Part shown: in pieces, positions 13,907 to 24,382 of the stretch | How the letters are laid out: the number at the start of each line of letters is the position of its first letter | How positions within the stretch are numbered: position 1 is the stretch's first letter | Assembly (NCBI RefSeq): GCF_964340395.1 | Contig: NC_135563.1 | Location: 13,149,651-13,213,650, forward strand | Length of the DNA stretch: 64,000 nt | DNA from: Glandiceps talaboti | Lineage: Eukaryota > Hemichordata > Enteropneusta > Spengelidae | Direction of reading: 5' to 3' | The notes under the pieces: model-generated | The model's input: the letters and a program-made list of their open reading frames with translations, nothing else | Database searches by the model: none | Told to the model about the DNA's origin: nothing | Position numbers and translations under genes: made by a program

Positions 13907-16900
13907 GACACGACTGCATCAAAACTACTTCATCGATTCTTATGAAATTTGCCACACATTTTTCTTATGGTAATGGAAAGAACTGATGAGCAGATTTGGT
14001 TAATATCCAATTGAATATTAATGTATAATTTGCATAATTAATGATTTTTGATAATTAGACTATATCTGAAGAATGCAAGCTTCAGGTTTTATGTACAGGC
14101 TTTTGATGTAGCTGTATTTTTATTAATTATTAGCATAATTGATAATTTACACTATATTGTAAGAATGTAAACTTGTGTAAATTTAATGTAATTTGGTACA
14201 CACATTGATGATAACAAAGCGCACACGTCCCATAAAGCTAGTTGATGTAGCTTTTAATTCATTTGCATAATTTATGATCGGGAGTAATTAGCCAATATTT
14301 TAAGAATGCACATTTAGTACATGCGGCAACAATGAAGGCGGAAATGTAAATACATCTTTTATTTGAAAGCTTTCACTGTACTCTCTTATTTTGAATTTCT
14401 TCTACATTTTTGTATATTCTAGTTAGCTGGCTTTGAAGTGAAACTTTATATCACTCCAGTTTGAGGAAATGGGCATGTAACTATACTATCTGATGCTGAC
14501 TTACATTTAGAAACGTGATTTGAAATTGTATGAGGAGGTTCTGTTTACAGACACAATATACTTTCTCGTAAGGTTTTGCAAGATATATAGGTTGCAAAAT
14601 AACATACAAAGTAAAAGCATTAGGGATCTTGCAATCCAGACTGAGCATGCTCAGATGTAAAGGACTATGGGATTATCTGTGGTTATCGTAATGCCTAATC
14701 TGGCCGGAGCCATCGATAAAAAAAAACCCTCCCACAGTGGTCAGGGCAAATATGAATTGATTATTGGTGGTTATAACAATGTATTAATATTGTTTACAAT
14801 ACTATTTGATTAGTATTTATTATCATATTTCCCATGATGCAACATTCAACATGCCGGGTTTGCAAGTTCCCTATTGCTTTAAACCTTTACATTTTTGTTT
14901 CGTGTTTAACCACGTCCATCTCCAACACTATAACTGAGAAATTTATCTATGGTAATGAATCAAAATAGGTAGCCTAATAAGAAGAGATCTGACGATTGAT
15001 TCTATATTTTGGGCCAAGGATGTCAATCATTATACATATGTCGTGATTTCTTAGCCTCAATTAAGTCTCGAGAGTCTCACTAACACTTTCCAATGGAAGA
15101 AGGTGTGTTTGGACTGATGTATCATTGTATGTGAAGGACTTAGCCTTTACATGGCAAGTATTGATTTTCACTACATCAACGCCAAGGTCTTCTTTCCCAC
15201 CGATAGAGTACCTTTTTTATCATCGAAGACAGCGATATTATCTCTGTTTCCTCTTCCATTTCACTAGGTTTCCTTTTAATCTACCTATGTACACATTTTT
15301 AGAACGTAAATGCCAAACGTAATGCATTGTATATAAATATACATAGCAGTGCAGAGACAGGAGTGAGAATCTACTTCTCTATTGCATCTACGTTGACCTG
15401 TAAATGTAATATATGTATATCTTGAATTGCACGTACAAACAATTATCAAGACAATGGGGGCCACATTTTCCATCACGTGCACATTTAACAGTGAATCTAT
15501 TGAGGAGATCCGCTAGTTGCATTCTACCACAGAATCCAAACAAAAATGTGTATTTTTATAGAATATATATAATTATATAGAAATTCAAATGTTACGACGC
15601 CACAATGTCAAGGCCTAAGCCATCCGAACTGGCCCAATTATCACATTTTACAATTGAAATAAGGCAACCTCGCTTTGTGGGATGAAACATAACATCTTGT
15701 TTTCTACTTTTTGAAGACATAAAGTTACAAATACCCCCTCAGAGAGACTATAAATAAGATTTCGTTCAATTTTCTATAAATACAGAATTTTAGAGCAAAT
15801 ATTTTATTCATGCCCCCAACAAAAGATACAAAAGATGTGTTATTTTTTGACCACATTATTTAAGTGTAATATATAAGCTTATCATTTATTTTTCAGCGTC
15901 TATGACATGCGCATAACCCCGCCATCAGTGCATACACAGTGAAAACACCGTGTACACACACCTACGCATGTTCCAATGTTTTACTGAAATTGTGAGTTTT
16001 AAGTTGTCAAAACTTTGCACAATTTCAATCAAACAACTATTATTGCCATGAGATAGGCCATTCCCTAAATATAATTAACAGATTACGAGAAGAAATTAAC
16101 ATGTACTCGCTATAAAATATATGTCATGATTTCTATATAAAAATTCAAATCCCAACATCACTCGTACTGATTTGGGAAAATACAAAATTGTTTTTTGGTG
16201 ATTGTAAAACAAAAACCTTCTGAAACATTTGTCCAAACAAATAGAAACAAAAAACGCTGTTTAATGTTGTTTTCAAATTTGAGCAAGGTCGAATAGCATA
16301 GGAAAAAATCATGTCATAGTTTAAATCTTTCACTCTGTTTACTTTTTGCAGTTTAAGGAAATATGGCAACACCATTTTTTTCTTTTCACAAGAAAATCTT
16401 ACAAGCCATTATTGAATAATGTCTTTCGTTGAACCAAAATGATTTTAATATAGAAGTCTAGTGAATATCTACTTGCTATAAAGTGCGTCGAGCGCAGAAC
16501 AATGCGCAATGCAAAACGCGCGGCCCATTGCCTTTGTTAAGTGGGGTCGGGGTATCTGAAAGTTCATTTTATAATTAAAAGTGGGGGAAACTGTCATTGT
16601 TTTGATGTATACAGTTACTGTCGATTGAACTGAAAGGTAACAACTGTTCCAGATGATATACTTTCAGGATCTGAAAAGACGAGAAATAGTTGCTATTGTT
16701 ACGAGTCACAGATCTAATATATATCCATTTAGGACATTTTGGTAAATTTTCATTATGAACTCTAAATTGAAGTCAAAAAGCATTTAAACTTTGTACAAAC
16801 AGTGACATTCCGTTGCGTAACAACATAGGTCTTTGACATCTCTACATGGGGTGTTTCTGAATTGTTTGTACCAGGTACGATTGAACTGTCAACAAGTTTT

Positions 16901-19373
16901 ATTATGACATGACTATTTTATGGTCTTTGAGATATGAACTTGTATTACTAATCTAGGGAAGGTGATTGGATATTAGATCTCGGATGATGTCTTTCATCAT
17001 AGACTTAAGAATACGTCATACTCTAAGAATAGAGATTTTGTGTAAACTTTGAAAGGTATTTAAGTTGGGTTTTTAGCCCATCTCGTGAGGAGAGGCGGAG
17101 ACGGAGATTGGTCATGTAATAAAATCAACCAAGTGGTTAGCTTGGCGTTCGTTGAACCAGATACGTATGTTTCGTTGTGAGTTCTACTCAACACAATCCA
17201 AGTCGGTACGGTACCTCGTAGAAGAGATGGTTTGAGAAGAAACTAGTTGGTCGGCTAATTCAACGTTATAGTCTTGAATGGAATAGACTGACGATTTGGA
17301 ACAGCAGTGCGAGTGAGTACTTCCCCGTTTGAACATTAAATATCGATAAACTGCACAGTAAGCCGATCAGCAGCGTTTCACTATCAATAAAATATGGATG
17401 ACTTCATGACTGGTATTTAAGTGTTGTTACCATGAAAACGAGTTCATCGACTATTTATTTAGAGAGTGCTAATATCGAGAAATATGAGTACACTACTTTT
17501 GACTATTGGATATCACTTTGACAAATTGGCTTCCAGGCGTACCTGGCTATACTTAATTTTTCACTAAGAACTGGATTTGAAATGACTTCCTATTCATGAG
17601 AGCTACTGAAATTCAAGACTGTCGACAATGAAATTAATAAATCCCTGAAGGAATCTGAGAGCTGTCTAGTTCCTTGACGTGGGTCAACATCTTAGTTCTG
17701 ACCGGCCCTTGTACATTTTGCTGTGGTTGGTTGTTACAGCGAATGCTTATGTAAATAGACGAGTATAACAAACTAGTTACTTTTATAATAGTTTGGTTTC
17801 TTGATGAATATTGTCATGTCCAAAAGTCATGATGTCATAGCAATGTGTTCACATGATTTGATGTCATCGCATTATGGTCAGCAGACATATGAAAGCATGA
17901 AATTAACAAATAAATGAAATGGAAGTTGGAAACATGAAAAGGAACTCATGTACTTCTAAAAATGAGACATTAATACATTGGAACTAATTTATTGAAATAT
18001 TGTGGACTAATACGTACACAGATGAAAATAAATAAAATGTTGTAATGCATATAAATGCGAACCGATTTCTTCAAAAAGAACATGAACTTGCAATAACCAT
18101 TAAAACAATCGGAAAAAAACCAACCTGCAAAAGATCTTTGCTGCTCGTTTTGATCAATGCTGTCGCTATTTTTATCCGTACTCTGTCTCCTCTTCAAAGG
18201 TTGCCCAGGTAACGTATCCTCAAGAGAATCTGCAAGGCTAACTGATTCCTGATCACTAACATCAGGAGTTCCCTTTCTCTTTTCCAACCAACTGAATATT
18301 CTATCTTTACTTCCTTTACGTGGTTTCCCTCTGGAGTAGTCAACACAGAGCTCCTGCTGTTTGTTTTTTCGAATGCTTCGCCTTTCTCTGCTTGATTTAT
18401 CTTTTATACTTTTTGGCGTAAGATTACTATTTCCGATCATACCTGAGAACTTAGGAAAGCTCAACTTCAAATCACCCTTGGGCGACTCTTCAATTGACGT
18501 ATCTTTAGAGTTGCTTTTTCCGAAATTTGCGGACAAGACTGCCTCAAAGAAATGCATGGAATCCTCAATCTTACATTGCTGAACAGTTTGCAAGTCTGGA
18601 TTTATATCGAGGACAGTCCGTCCACTAAGGTCGCTGACCCCTAAAGGGGCACCATATTCCACCAACAGAATAGCACATGCATGTCCATCCATGCCTGATT
18701 CTGCCGCTATGTGTAATGGAGTCTTTTCTAGCGAATTTCTGGCATTAACATTAGCACCGTGTTCAAGCAATACCTTTACGATTTCAATCTTTGATTTTGA
18801 AACAGCGAGAAATAATGGTGGCAAATGAATACGAGTCAGTTTATCTAAAATTTCATCAAACATACTCTCATTTTCCATTTTCATATCAAAACTATCATTT
18901 TTGTCGAAAGATCGTGTTCCTGCCTTGTAAATATCACGGGTTTTAATAGCTATCCGTCCCTGTCCATTGGGATCGACACCATTCTTTAGTAAAAGCTTGA
19001 CAACATCATTTGATCCAAAGTCAACAGCCAAATGCAGTGCAGCTTTAAAAGTAGCAGCAATTCTTTTATCACCTTGCGTGTAATCATTCTCGCTTTTCCG
19101 TTTCATCTGTAAACTCGCGATGTATGTTCTAGTCTTGTTCAAAAGTAGCTCTGCTTCCTCGCTATCACGCCTGGCACACCGTGACGGACTCCCACAAAGT
19201 CCAAAACCTATATCGAATGCTGCATAATCTTTTGCCATGAACTCTTCCACCGTTTTAACATCGTCTTGTCTGATTGCTTGGAAAAGTGTCACTGCTTCTT
19301 GTTCGCCAGGATCGCCTTGAATATTCACCATACAACTGAACTGTCTCTCTTCTAGTTTAAATCTTTCACTCAT
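1161..19373 (-). CDS. Ankyrin-repeat / ARM-like multi-exon protein (3' end off window)
   Basis: Six exons join in frame on the minus strand: 19373-18125, 12372-12206, 6181-5258, 4981-4735, 2962-2838 and 1454-1161. Each border has GT and AG, and the phases run 1,0,0,1,0 and match at every junction, giving 1,002 residues before the frame leaves through a donor at 1160. Residues about 110-246 hold three clear ankyrin repeats. Residues about 280-416 are a basic Ser/Lys-rich linker. From about 417 onward the sequence has Leu-rich paired helices of ARM/HEAT type, interrupted by a disordered Lys/Thr-rich insert in exon 3. There is no signal peptide or membrane segment, so a cytosolic or nuclear scaffold is likely. 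The start at 19373 has A at -3 and an in-frame TGA upstream. I do not recognise the family. The C-terminal domain lies beyond position 1. Confidence 0.8.
2431..2521 (-). repeat. Dispersed repeat R1, copy 1
   Basis: Read on the minus strand it contains AAATCTACCTACCCCA, then TATTCTAAAA, CGGAACCACA and AGGCCTAAG. The same order occurs on the plus strand at 38263-38345, so the two are diverged copies of one interspersed element in opposite orientation. It lies in an intron of the ankyrin/ARM gene. Confidence 0.6.
2838..2962 (-). CDS. Exon 5, recovered by splice phase
   Basis: This 125-nt exon has no ATG. A pyrimidine-rich acceptor (CTGGTAG) lies just upstream of 2962, and a CAG/GTACAT donor follows at 2838. 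Taking the one spare base from exon 4 it reads DFAGQSTDACNVTPAHIDWL and on to NTQSSFDNKNQ, with no stop, and ends phase 0. The exact phase match on both sides is the main evidence. Confidence 0.65.
3541..3738 (+). pseudogene. LINE (non-LTR retrotransposon) C-terminal fragment
   Basis: An open stretch reads PEDERFCKFCQNMVEDEFRH, then LILCSHYTNERKALFSSLSL. The spacing C-x2-C, then H, then C-x2-H/Y-type residues with E-R-x-C and E-D-E-x-H is the usual zinc-knuckle-like tail after the reverse transcriptase of several LINE families. Only about 60 codons remain, and no reverse transcriptase precedes it. It lies antisense inside intron 4 of the ankyrin/ARM gene, consistent with a 5'-truncated insertion. 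Confidence 0.55.
4735..4981 (-). CDS. Exon 4: ARM-like helices
   Basis: Acceptor TTTCAG at 4982 (an alternative CAG ten bases on is also in frame, removing three residues), donor ACG/GTAAGA, 247 nt, ends phase 1. It reads on directly from exon 3 across a short 276-nt intron. The encoded segment contains CFLLQIISTLIVDPERHDAL and CIQYIKWLATKILVYIGQFD, again solenoid-like helices. Confidence 0.8.
5258..6181 (-). CDS. Exon 3: ARM-like helices with a disordered basic insert
   Basis: Acceptor TCAG at 6182, donor AGG/GTCAGT, 924 nt (308 codons), phase 0 at both ends. A second possible acceptor 11 nt downstream would break the frame, so the upstream one is preferred. The first ATG (6169) is internal, not a start. 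The exon begins with an acidic stretch, then an ARM-like helix pair (CALEFLAGSNLSLQFNALMV). Next comes about 150 residues rich in Lys, Ser and Thr with no predicted fold, and then more ARM-like helices (LLLGILENTILLLKG and VDMIQVLCGRALAFASNLPK). The plus-strand open frame of 128 codons over this exon is an antisense shadow. Confidence 0.85.
7022..7170. mobile_element. Foldback MITE family M1, copy 1
   Basis: The ends are inverted repeats of AATATTTTTCTTCATTC and GAACGAAGAAAAATATTGGG, and the interior holds a second inverted pair built on CTCGT/ACGAG and CCTAAGG/CCTTTAGG. A matching element lies at 52385-52538 with the fuller terminus ATTATTCCCCAA. At about 150 bp with no coding capacity it is a non-autonomous DNA element. 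Confidence 0.7.
11641..11978. mobile_element. Large palindromic MITE family M2, copy 1
   Basis: The whole stretch is one long imperfect palindrome. The left arm (ATGAGGAT, ATAAAACAA, AAATCAATGCGAAAC, ACTCAATACTTCGCAAAA) returns in reverse complement on the right (TTTTGCAATGTATTGAGT, TTTCACATTGATTTTTC, ATCCTCAT). The centre is near GTACGTAC. A relative lies at 19784-20110. No coding capacity. Confidence 0.7.
12206..12372 (-). CDS. Exon 2: first ARM-like helices
   Basis: The acceptor is TTGTAG and the donor GAG/GTGCGT. The 167-nt exon takes over one base from exon 1 and ends in phase 0. It encodes about 56 residues (residues 417-472) beginning QSLIQLQRLATNPECTYQIV and ending HITRLLNTLLE. The pattern of amphipathic Leu-rich helices is typical of ARM/HEAT solenoids. 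It lies about 5.7 kb from exon 1. Confidence 0.75.
13871..13906 (+). repeat. (TCTG)n microsatellite abutting an interspersed core (R2)
   Basis: Nine tetramers followed by ATCAAAACTACTTCATCGAT and ATGAAATTTG. A similar core, next to the same tetramer, is seen on the minus strand of 44930-44975, so the microsatellite and core travel together as one element. Confidence 0.65.
14020..14330 (+). repeat. Degenerate ~120-bp tandem units
   Basis: Three successive units each start with a TTTGCATAATTAATGA-like block, then a TAAGAATG(C/T)A block near the middle; the first two end at GATGTAGCT. Units begin near 14028, 14130 and 14261. They follow directly on the R2 core and may be part of the same element. 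Confidence 0.5.
18125..19373 (-). CDS. Exon 1: ankyrin repeats and basic linker
   Basis: Encodes residues 1-416 plus one base. Repeat cores read AALHLAVDFGSNDVVKLLL (about 111-129), PPLFLAVSKSKIEIVKVLL (about 185-203) and TPLHIAAESGMDGHACAILL (about 218-237). A degenerate repeat may sit near 26-60. A 50-residue insert with several Asp and Met separates repeats one and two. The linker after 280 is rich in Ser, Lys and Arg, with KRRQS and RERRS patches that suit phosphorylation or nuclear import, though this is inference. The exon ends at a CAG/GTTGGT donor, phase 1. The open frame runs on to 17970, but the extra residues are hydrophobic intron translation, not the real C-terminus. Confidence 0.85.
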
Positions 19374-22300
19374 TTTTTTGTAGTGATTTGGAGATAAAAT
19401 GTGAAAATCAGATGCCCATAGTCATCAACGGTGATGGATCGTTATCTATTGTCTTTTGAGTGTTAACAAGTCTTAATCTGCACTTATCCACATGTCGCTA
19501 CGCACCAAACACTTTAAACGTTTCCAATGATATCTAGATAGAAAATGGAAGAATATACATTATACAATATGAGGTGTATTCATTGCACAGTCCAACCAGA
19601 TTTCGTTTTTCTGTTATTCATCAATGGCAAAATATTACATGTACTTATATTTCATCTGGTTGTACTTCTCTACATCACTGACCCCTGTAAATAATCCAAC
19701 CTTATTACAAAAGGAATTCAAAATTTATATTAACACTGAATTTTGTGATTTTTAACATTTAATTTATAAGAGACACATTTCATGGTAGCCACATGGATGA
19801 GGATTAGGTATTTATTTTGGATTTTAATTTCTAATTATAAAACAATATTATCATGGCTTCCTACGTGAAAGATCAATCAGAAACAACATATGCCAAGTAA
19901 TTGTTTGTAACTCAATAAATGGCAGAAGATTTAAAAAGAAATGTGTTACGTACAATAACAAACTTTTTGCACATTTTTTTAGTTTTTTACACTGTACTGA
20001 GTTACATACACAGACTTTGTCAATGTTTTTTCGCATCAATTTTTGAAGTAAAAAGCCATGATAAATTTGTTTTTAGATAAATGCCAAATTCTCCTCCACA
20101 TGGCCACTTTAAAGACAAGGCCAATTATGGAGAAATAGCTATGCGCCAAAACGTTGCGTTTTCACAGCCATTATTTAAACCCATGGGTACCTTACTATAT
20201 TTCACGCAAAATATTTAGATACTAGTACATTTGCCTTTCGCTTCAAGGAAGCAGGGCCCGCATCGTTCTTAAAGGTTAGTCTCATGTATCATATTTGTAG
20301 CGTGTCATTAGCAAATGGATTGTGCAAATAACCAGTTTCAGAAAGCCACTATATATCCACATGAGTAGTAACAACAACATACTAAAACTTTTCCTCTCAA
20401 AACATCAGCTTTTGGCATCTATTCGTAAATGATTTGACATGATAAATATGCCTATTCACCTCTCACAGTATCAATGCTAGCTGATGAATATGCCAGAAAT
20501 CTCAGATAAGTGTATCGTATGTTCCAATACAACGAATATGCTTTTACCAGAAGCAATCTAACCTGTGTGTTTCAGAAGTAGCCTTTAAAGTATCAGTACA
20601 AGCACACATCCTCGAATGAACCTTTTAGGCACGTCTGTCATTAAGACTAACATATGTATTAAATGCATCAATATACAGTGTAAACCCCCTGAAAAAAACA
20701 ACTAAAACACGCCTTAGAGAAAGTATCATCTACAGCACTGAACCAGTTGTACTGAAAAAATTGATGAGTGGAAAGCAGCTTAGTTTCAAGTACTTATTTG
20801 CAATGATAACTTCCCATGTTACCTGTAATATAAATACATCTTAGTTTGTACATTTTCTTTAGCCGAGAAATCTTAGTTTATGTAGTTGATATGAGCGTAT
20901 CAATGGTTGCTGTTGGTCCATGTTTTCTGTTTTAATAGATTATATACTTGAACATACAACTACGTTTATCATTTGGTTTAAAGAGGAAAGCCACTCATTA
21001 TATTGCACACTGAATATTCATGACTCCTGAGAGCTTACTTCCTTCACATACATAGTCATGAATATTCCGTATGCATCTAATGAATAATCATGTCTGCTAA
21101 GACCTATGATGCAATGATATTCCACTGAAAGAACGATGGGGTGAAAAAGATTTTCAATTTGGTGTTTCTTGACAGCCAAACAAAAATTACGCGATGTGAA
21201 ATCATTAAATGACTCTCCAGAACCCAAAGTTTATGAAAATACATTTATTTCCTGGAGTGGCGTTCCCCCTTCAACAGTAGCATCTTGGTTCAACTAAGAG
21301 TCTTCAAATCTAATTTGTATATCAATCACCAGATCGTTAACCTTTATCTATACACTTCGTGTATGTTCCCTGGTGTTTATATCCAACAGATACTTTGGCT
21401 ATATATAATAATCCATTTTCCCAAAGTTCTCCATTTGCAGGTGGAATTTGCATACTACTCAGAACGGTTCACTTAAAACATTTTCCCCAAAACCTGGAAA
21501 ATCGATTCTTGGTTGTAGCCTGCAAGCAATTTACACACAAATTTCAAAAGAGATACACACAAAATACACAAATATGCAGTTAGAAAAAACAGATATTTGC
21601 ATATTTATGCCACTGCTATCACTTTTCAATAGCATTTTGAAAGAAATGAGTATTCATGAAAATTAATATTGAATTGTAAAATGATTAAATGATTCATAAG
21701 TATGATTACGAGAGTTCAAAATATTTCCCCGAGTTAATTTTTAAAAATTTGACATTAACAAGTCAGAACACTATTTTGCATATAACGTATGGAATGTGAA
21801 TATGATAAGAAAGTAAATAGAACTGTCGAGTTTGACATCATACGATCATTGATGGAAACATGTATCCATAATAGTATCAAACTCTGTTAAGTAGTCATAC
21901 GATTACACACGCTAAAAATGTATCCATATATCATCAACTCTTGCCAATGTACCTAAAAAGCAATAAAACTATCAATACGTACAATTGTTTCATCACCGGC
22001 ACCAGTATATATCAATACATGTAAGAACGCCAGTATAAGATGCTCCGTTAATCCCTTATGTACGTGCCCTTGGTGAACAAAGTCCAATGCCGTAACTTAA
22101 GGATATCGATTCTCTTACGTTACGTTCTTGTGCATGAGTTCTGTAACTACGAGGGCTCGAGTTGCTGTTTTCGTTATTAGTGTACATGTAAGGTGATTCA
22201 CAGGAAATAGATATGGTCACGATGTTCGTTTAGGATATCATTTTTTTCTAACTCAGTTCCCACAAATATAAAATATGCATGATGACCTTAAAGTGCAAAG

Positions 22301-22507
22301 CTGTGTTTAAAGGGCAGGTATTATTTCTTGAAACACAGACAACAACTGTAATCTATACGATACTTTATAAGCTATATGCAATACTTTTCGTTTACCTGAC
22401 AGATTTAGTAGTCTCACTGTAGTTTAGTTGAAAAAGACATGGATGTAACAGTCCGGGCAATCGTGCGTTTGCTGTAATATGGTGCGTAATCAAAGCCAAA
22501 AGCCATC
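19374..22507. other. Upstream flank of the ankyrin/ARM gene, no gene
   Basis: The first few hundred bases should hold the promoter and 5' UTR of the minus-strand gene, but no motif is clear. An M2 foldback copy lies at 19784-20110. Nothing else supportable was seen. Confidence 0.45.
19784..20110. mobile_element. Large palindromic MITE family M2, copy 2
   Basis: Begins near GTAGCCACATGGATGAGGAT and ends near CTCCTCCACATGGCCACTTT. The arms share with copy 1 the blocks TATAAAACAA, ATCATGGC, ATATGCCAAGT, AACTCAATA and TACGTACAATA. The element has diverged but keeps the palindromic layout. Confidence 0.65.
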
Positions 22508-22652
22508 GCGTCAAATGAATCAGTGTATTAATACCGTCAAATGATGTACCAATACGGTCAGATGATGTACCAATACTGTCAAATGATGTACCAATATCGT
22601 CAAATGATTACCAATATCGTCAAATGATGTATTTAATAACATCAAATGATGA
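22508..22652 (-). repeat. 21-bp minisatellite, minus-oriented array
   Basis: About six degenerate units of ACCAATACCGTCAAATGATG. Reverse-complemented this is CATCATTTGACGGTATTGGT, which matches the unit of the large array starting at 23638. Confidence 0.75.
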
Positions 22653-22825
22653 GTCGGTGCTGACAGGTCATAAGTCGCATCGGGTAGCCATATCACGGCA
22701 GATCGTCAACCCATGCTACCTCACAACATGTTATGCCTGCGTCACACTTTGTCAGCAAAGATTTCTTTAGATTCTGACAAGTGAGTGGGATAAAGGATGA
22801 CTATGTTGATCGACCTGGAAGAAGT

Positions 22826-22828
<3 letters not shown>

Positions 22829-22921
<93 letters not shown>
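22829..22921. repeat. (TA)n microsatellite
   Basis: Uninterrupted TA dinucleotides over about 93 bp, between the two opposed minisatellite arrays. Confidence 0.98.
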
Positions 22922-22923
<2 letters not shown>

Positions 22924-23637
22924 AACATGGTTCTGTGCGATTCAAACTCAACAGTACGGCAACCGAAGAGACTCATGATATCTCAAATCTTGATGTTAAA
23001 AAAAAAGTTTATTTAATATCAATTTTTATTTTAAAAAAAGAAAAAGGGGAAGAAAAAAGTTTGTTATTTCGTAGTTGAGCCCTATGAATCTATGAATCTA
23101 GGAGTAAGTGATGGTGTTACAGTTGCTACAAATGAGATGCATGCCATGCATGAGATCTCGCTATACACGAGATCACGAGATTTATAAAACTACTTTTTCA
23201 TCCGCAAAGTCTATTATTTTTAGCACTCTTATTGTGCATCAGCATGTGCTTGAACCTGTAGCACAAATGGTGGCCGAAAATATCATGAATGTACGAACTG
23301 TATTTTGAGCACGAATCAAAATAAATTGTTGTGTCAAGATGTACAGGGTCAAAACGTTTTATTATATTGTAGTAACCACTTGACTGTGTCAAAATGTGAT
23401 CAGCAAAGGACTGCGACGGGCAGCCAGTAGTAGCTGGGTCATAAACCAGGTCATATACCTTGTCAAGAGCAGACTAGTAGCCATGGGTTACACCATTCTG
23501 AGAGTGCTGTGAAAGGCAAAGTGGCCAGTTAAATCAATTTACTTCCAAAGTGTGCTAAGGTGCTTCGATTCAACTGCACTTTATGACTTATTGTTTGTCC
23601 AGATGGCCTCAACTGATGAATTATGGTTCATTCACAA

Positions 23638-24382
23638 TGATATATCATTTGTCGGTATTGATATATCATTTTACAGTATTGATATATGATTTGACTGTAT
23701 TGATATATCATTTAACAGTATTGACATATAATTTCACTGCATTGATATATCATTTCACAGTATTGATATATCATTTGACTGTATTGATATATCATTTAAC
23801 GGTATTGACATATCATTTGATGGTATTGATATATCATTTCACAGTAGTCATATATCATTTCACGGTATCGTATTGATATATCATTTTACAGTATGATATA
23901 TCATTTCACAGTATTGATATATAATTTCACGGTATCGATATATCATTTTACAGTATGATATATCATTTCACGGTATTGATATATAATTTCACGGTATTGA
24001 TATATCATTTCACAGCATTAATATATCATTTGATGGTACTGATATATCATTTGACGGTATTGATATATTATTTGACGGTATTGATATATCATTTCACAGT
24101 ATTGATATATCATTTGACGGGATTGATATTTCATTTCACAGTATTGATATATCATTTCACAGTATTGATATATTATTTGACGGTATTGATATATCATTTC
24201 ACAGTATTGATATATCATTTCACAGCATTAATATATCATTTGATGGTACTGATATATCATTTGACGGTATTGATATATTATTTGACGGTATTGATATATG
24301 ATTTCACAGTATTGATATATCATTTGACGGGATTGATATTTCATTTGAGATTGTTGACGGTATTAATATATTATTTGACGAG
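23638..24382 (+). repeat. 21-bp minisatellite, plus-oriented array of about 35 units
   Basis: Unit GATATATCATTTGACGGTATT with variants ACAGTATT and ACTGTATT. A block of ten units starting near 24007 recurs near 24217 with the same unit variants in the same order, so a 210-bp higher-order duplication is present. Because 21 is a multiple of three, one frame stays open and gives a YHFTVLI heptad; I regard this as an artefact. Confidence 0.92.

Larger units (their letters stand above)
12373..18124. other. 5.7-kb intron of the ankyrin/ARM gene
   Basis: Contains the (TCTG)n-associated repeat at 13866-14360 and otherwise AT-rich sequence. The stretch 17040-17400 has a TATTTAAG box, two AATAAA-like sites and higher GC, and could be part of an LTR or an unrelated transcript. 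I could not find paired ends. Confidence 0.4.

Noticed and set aside
17040-17400. Possible solo LTR
   Set aside because: Has a TATA-like box and AATAAA sites, but no paired TG...CA ends, target duplication or second copy was found.
23638-24382. Regular repeats as a CRISPR array
   Set aside because: Units are directly adjacent with no spacers, and the sequence is animal DNA.
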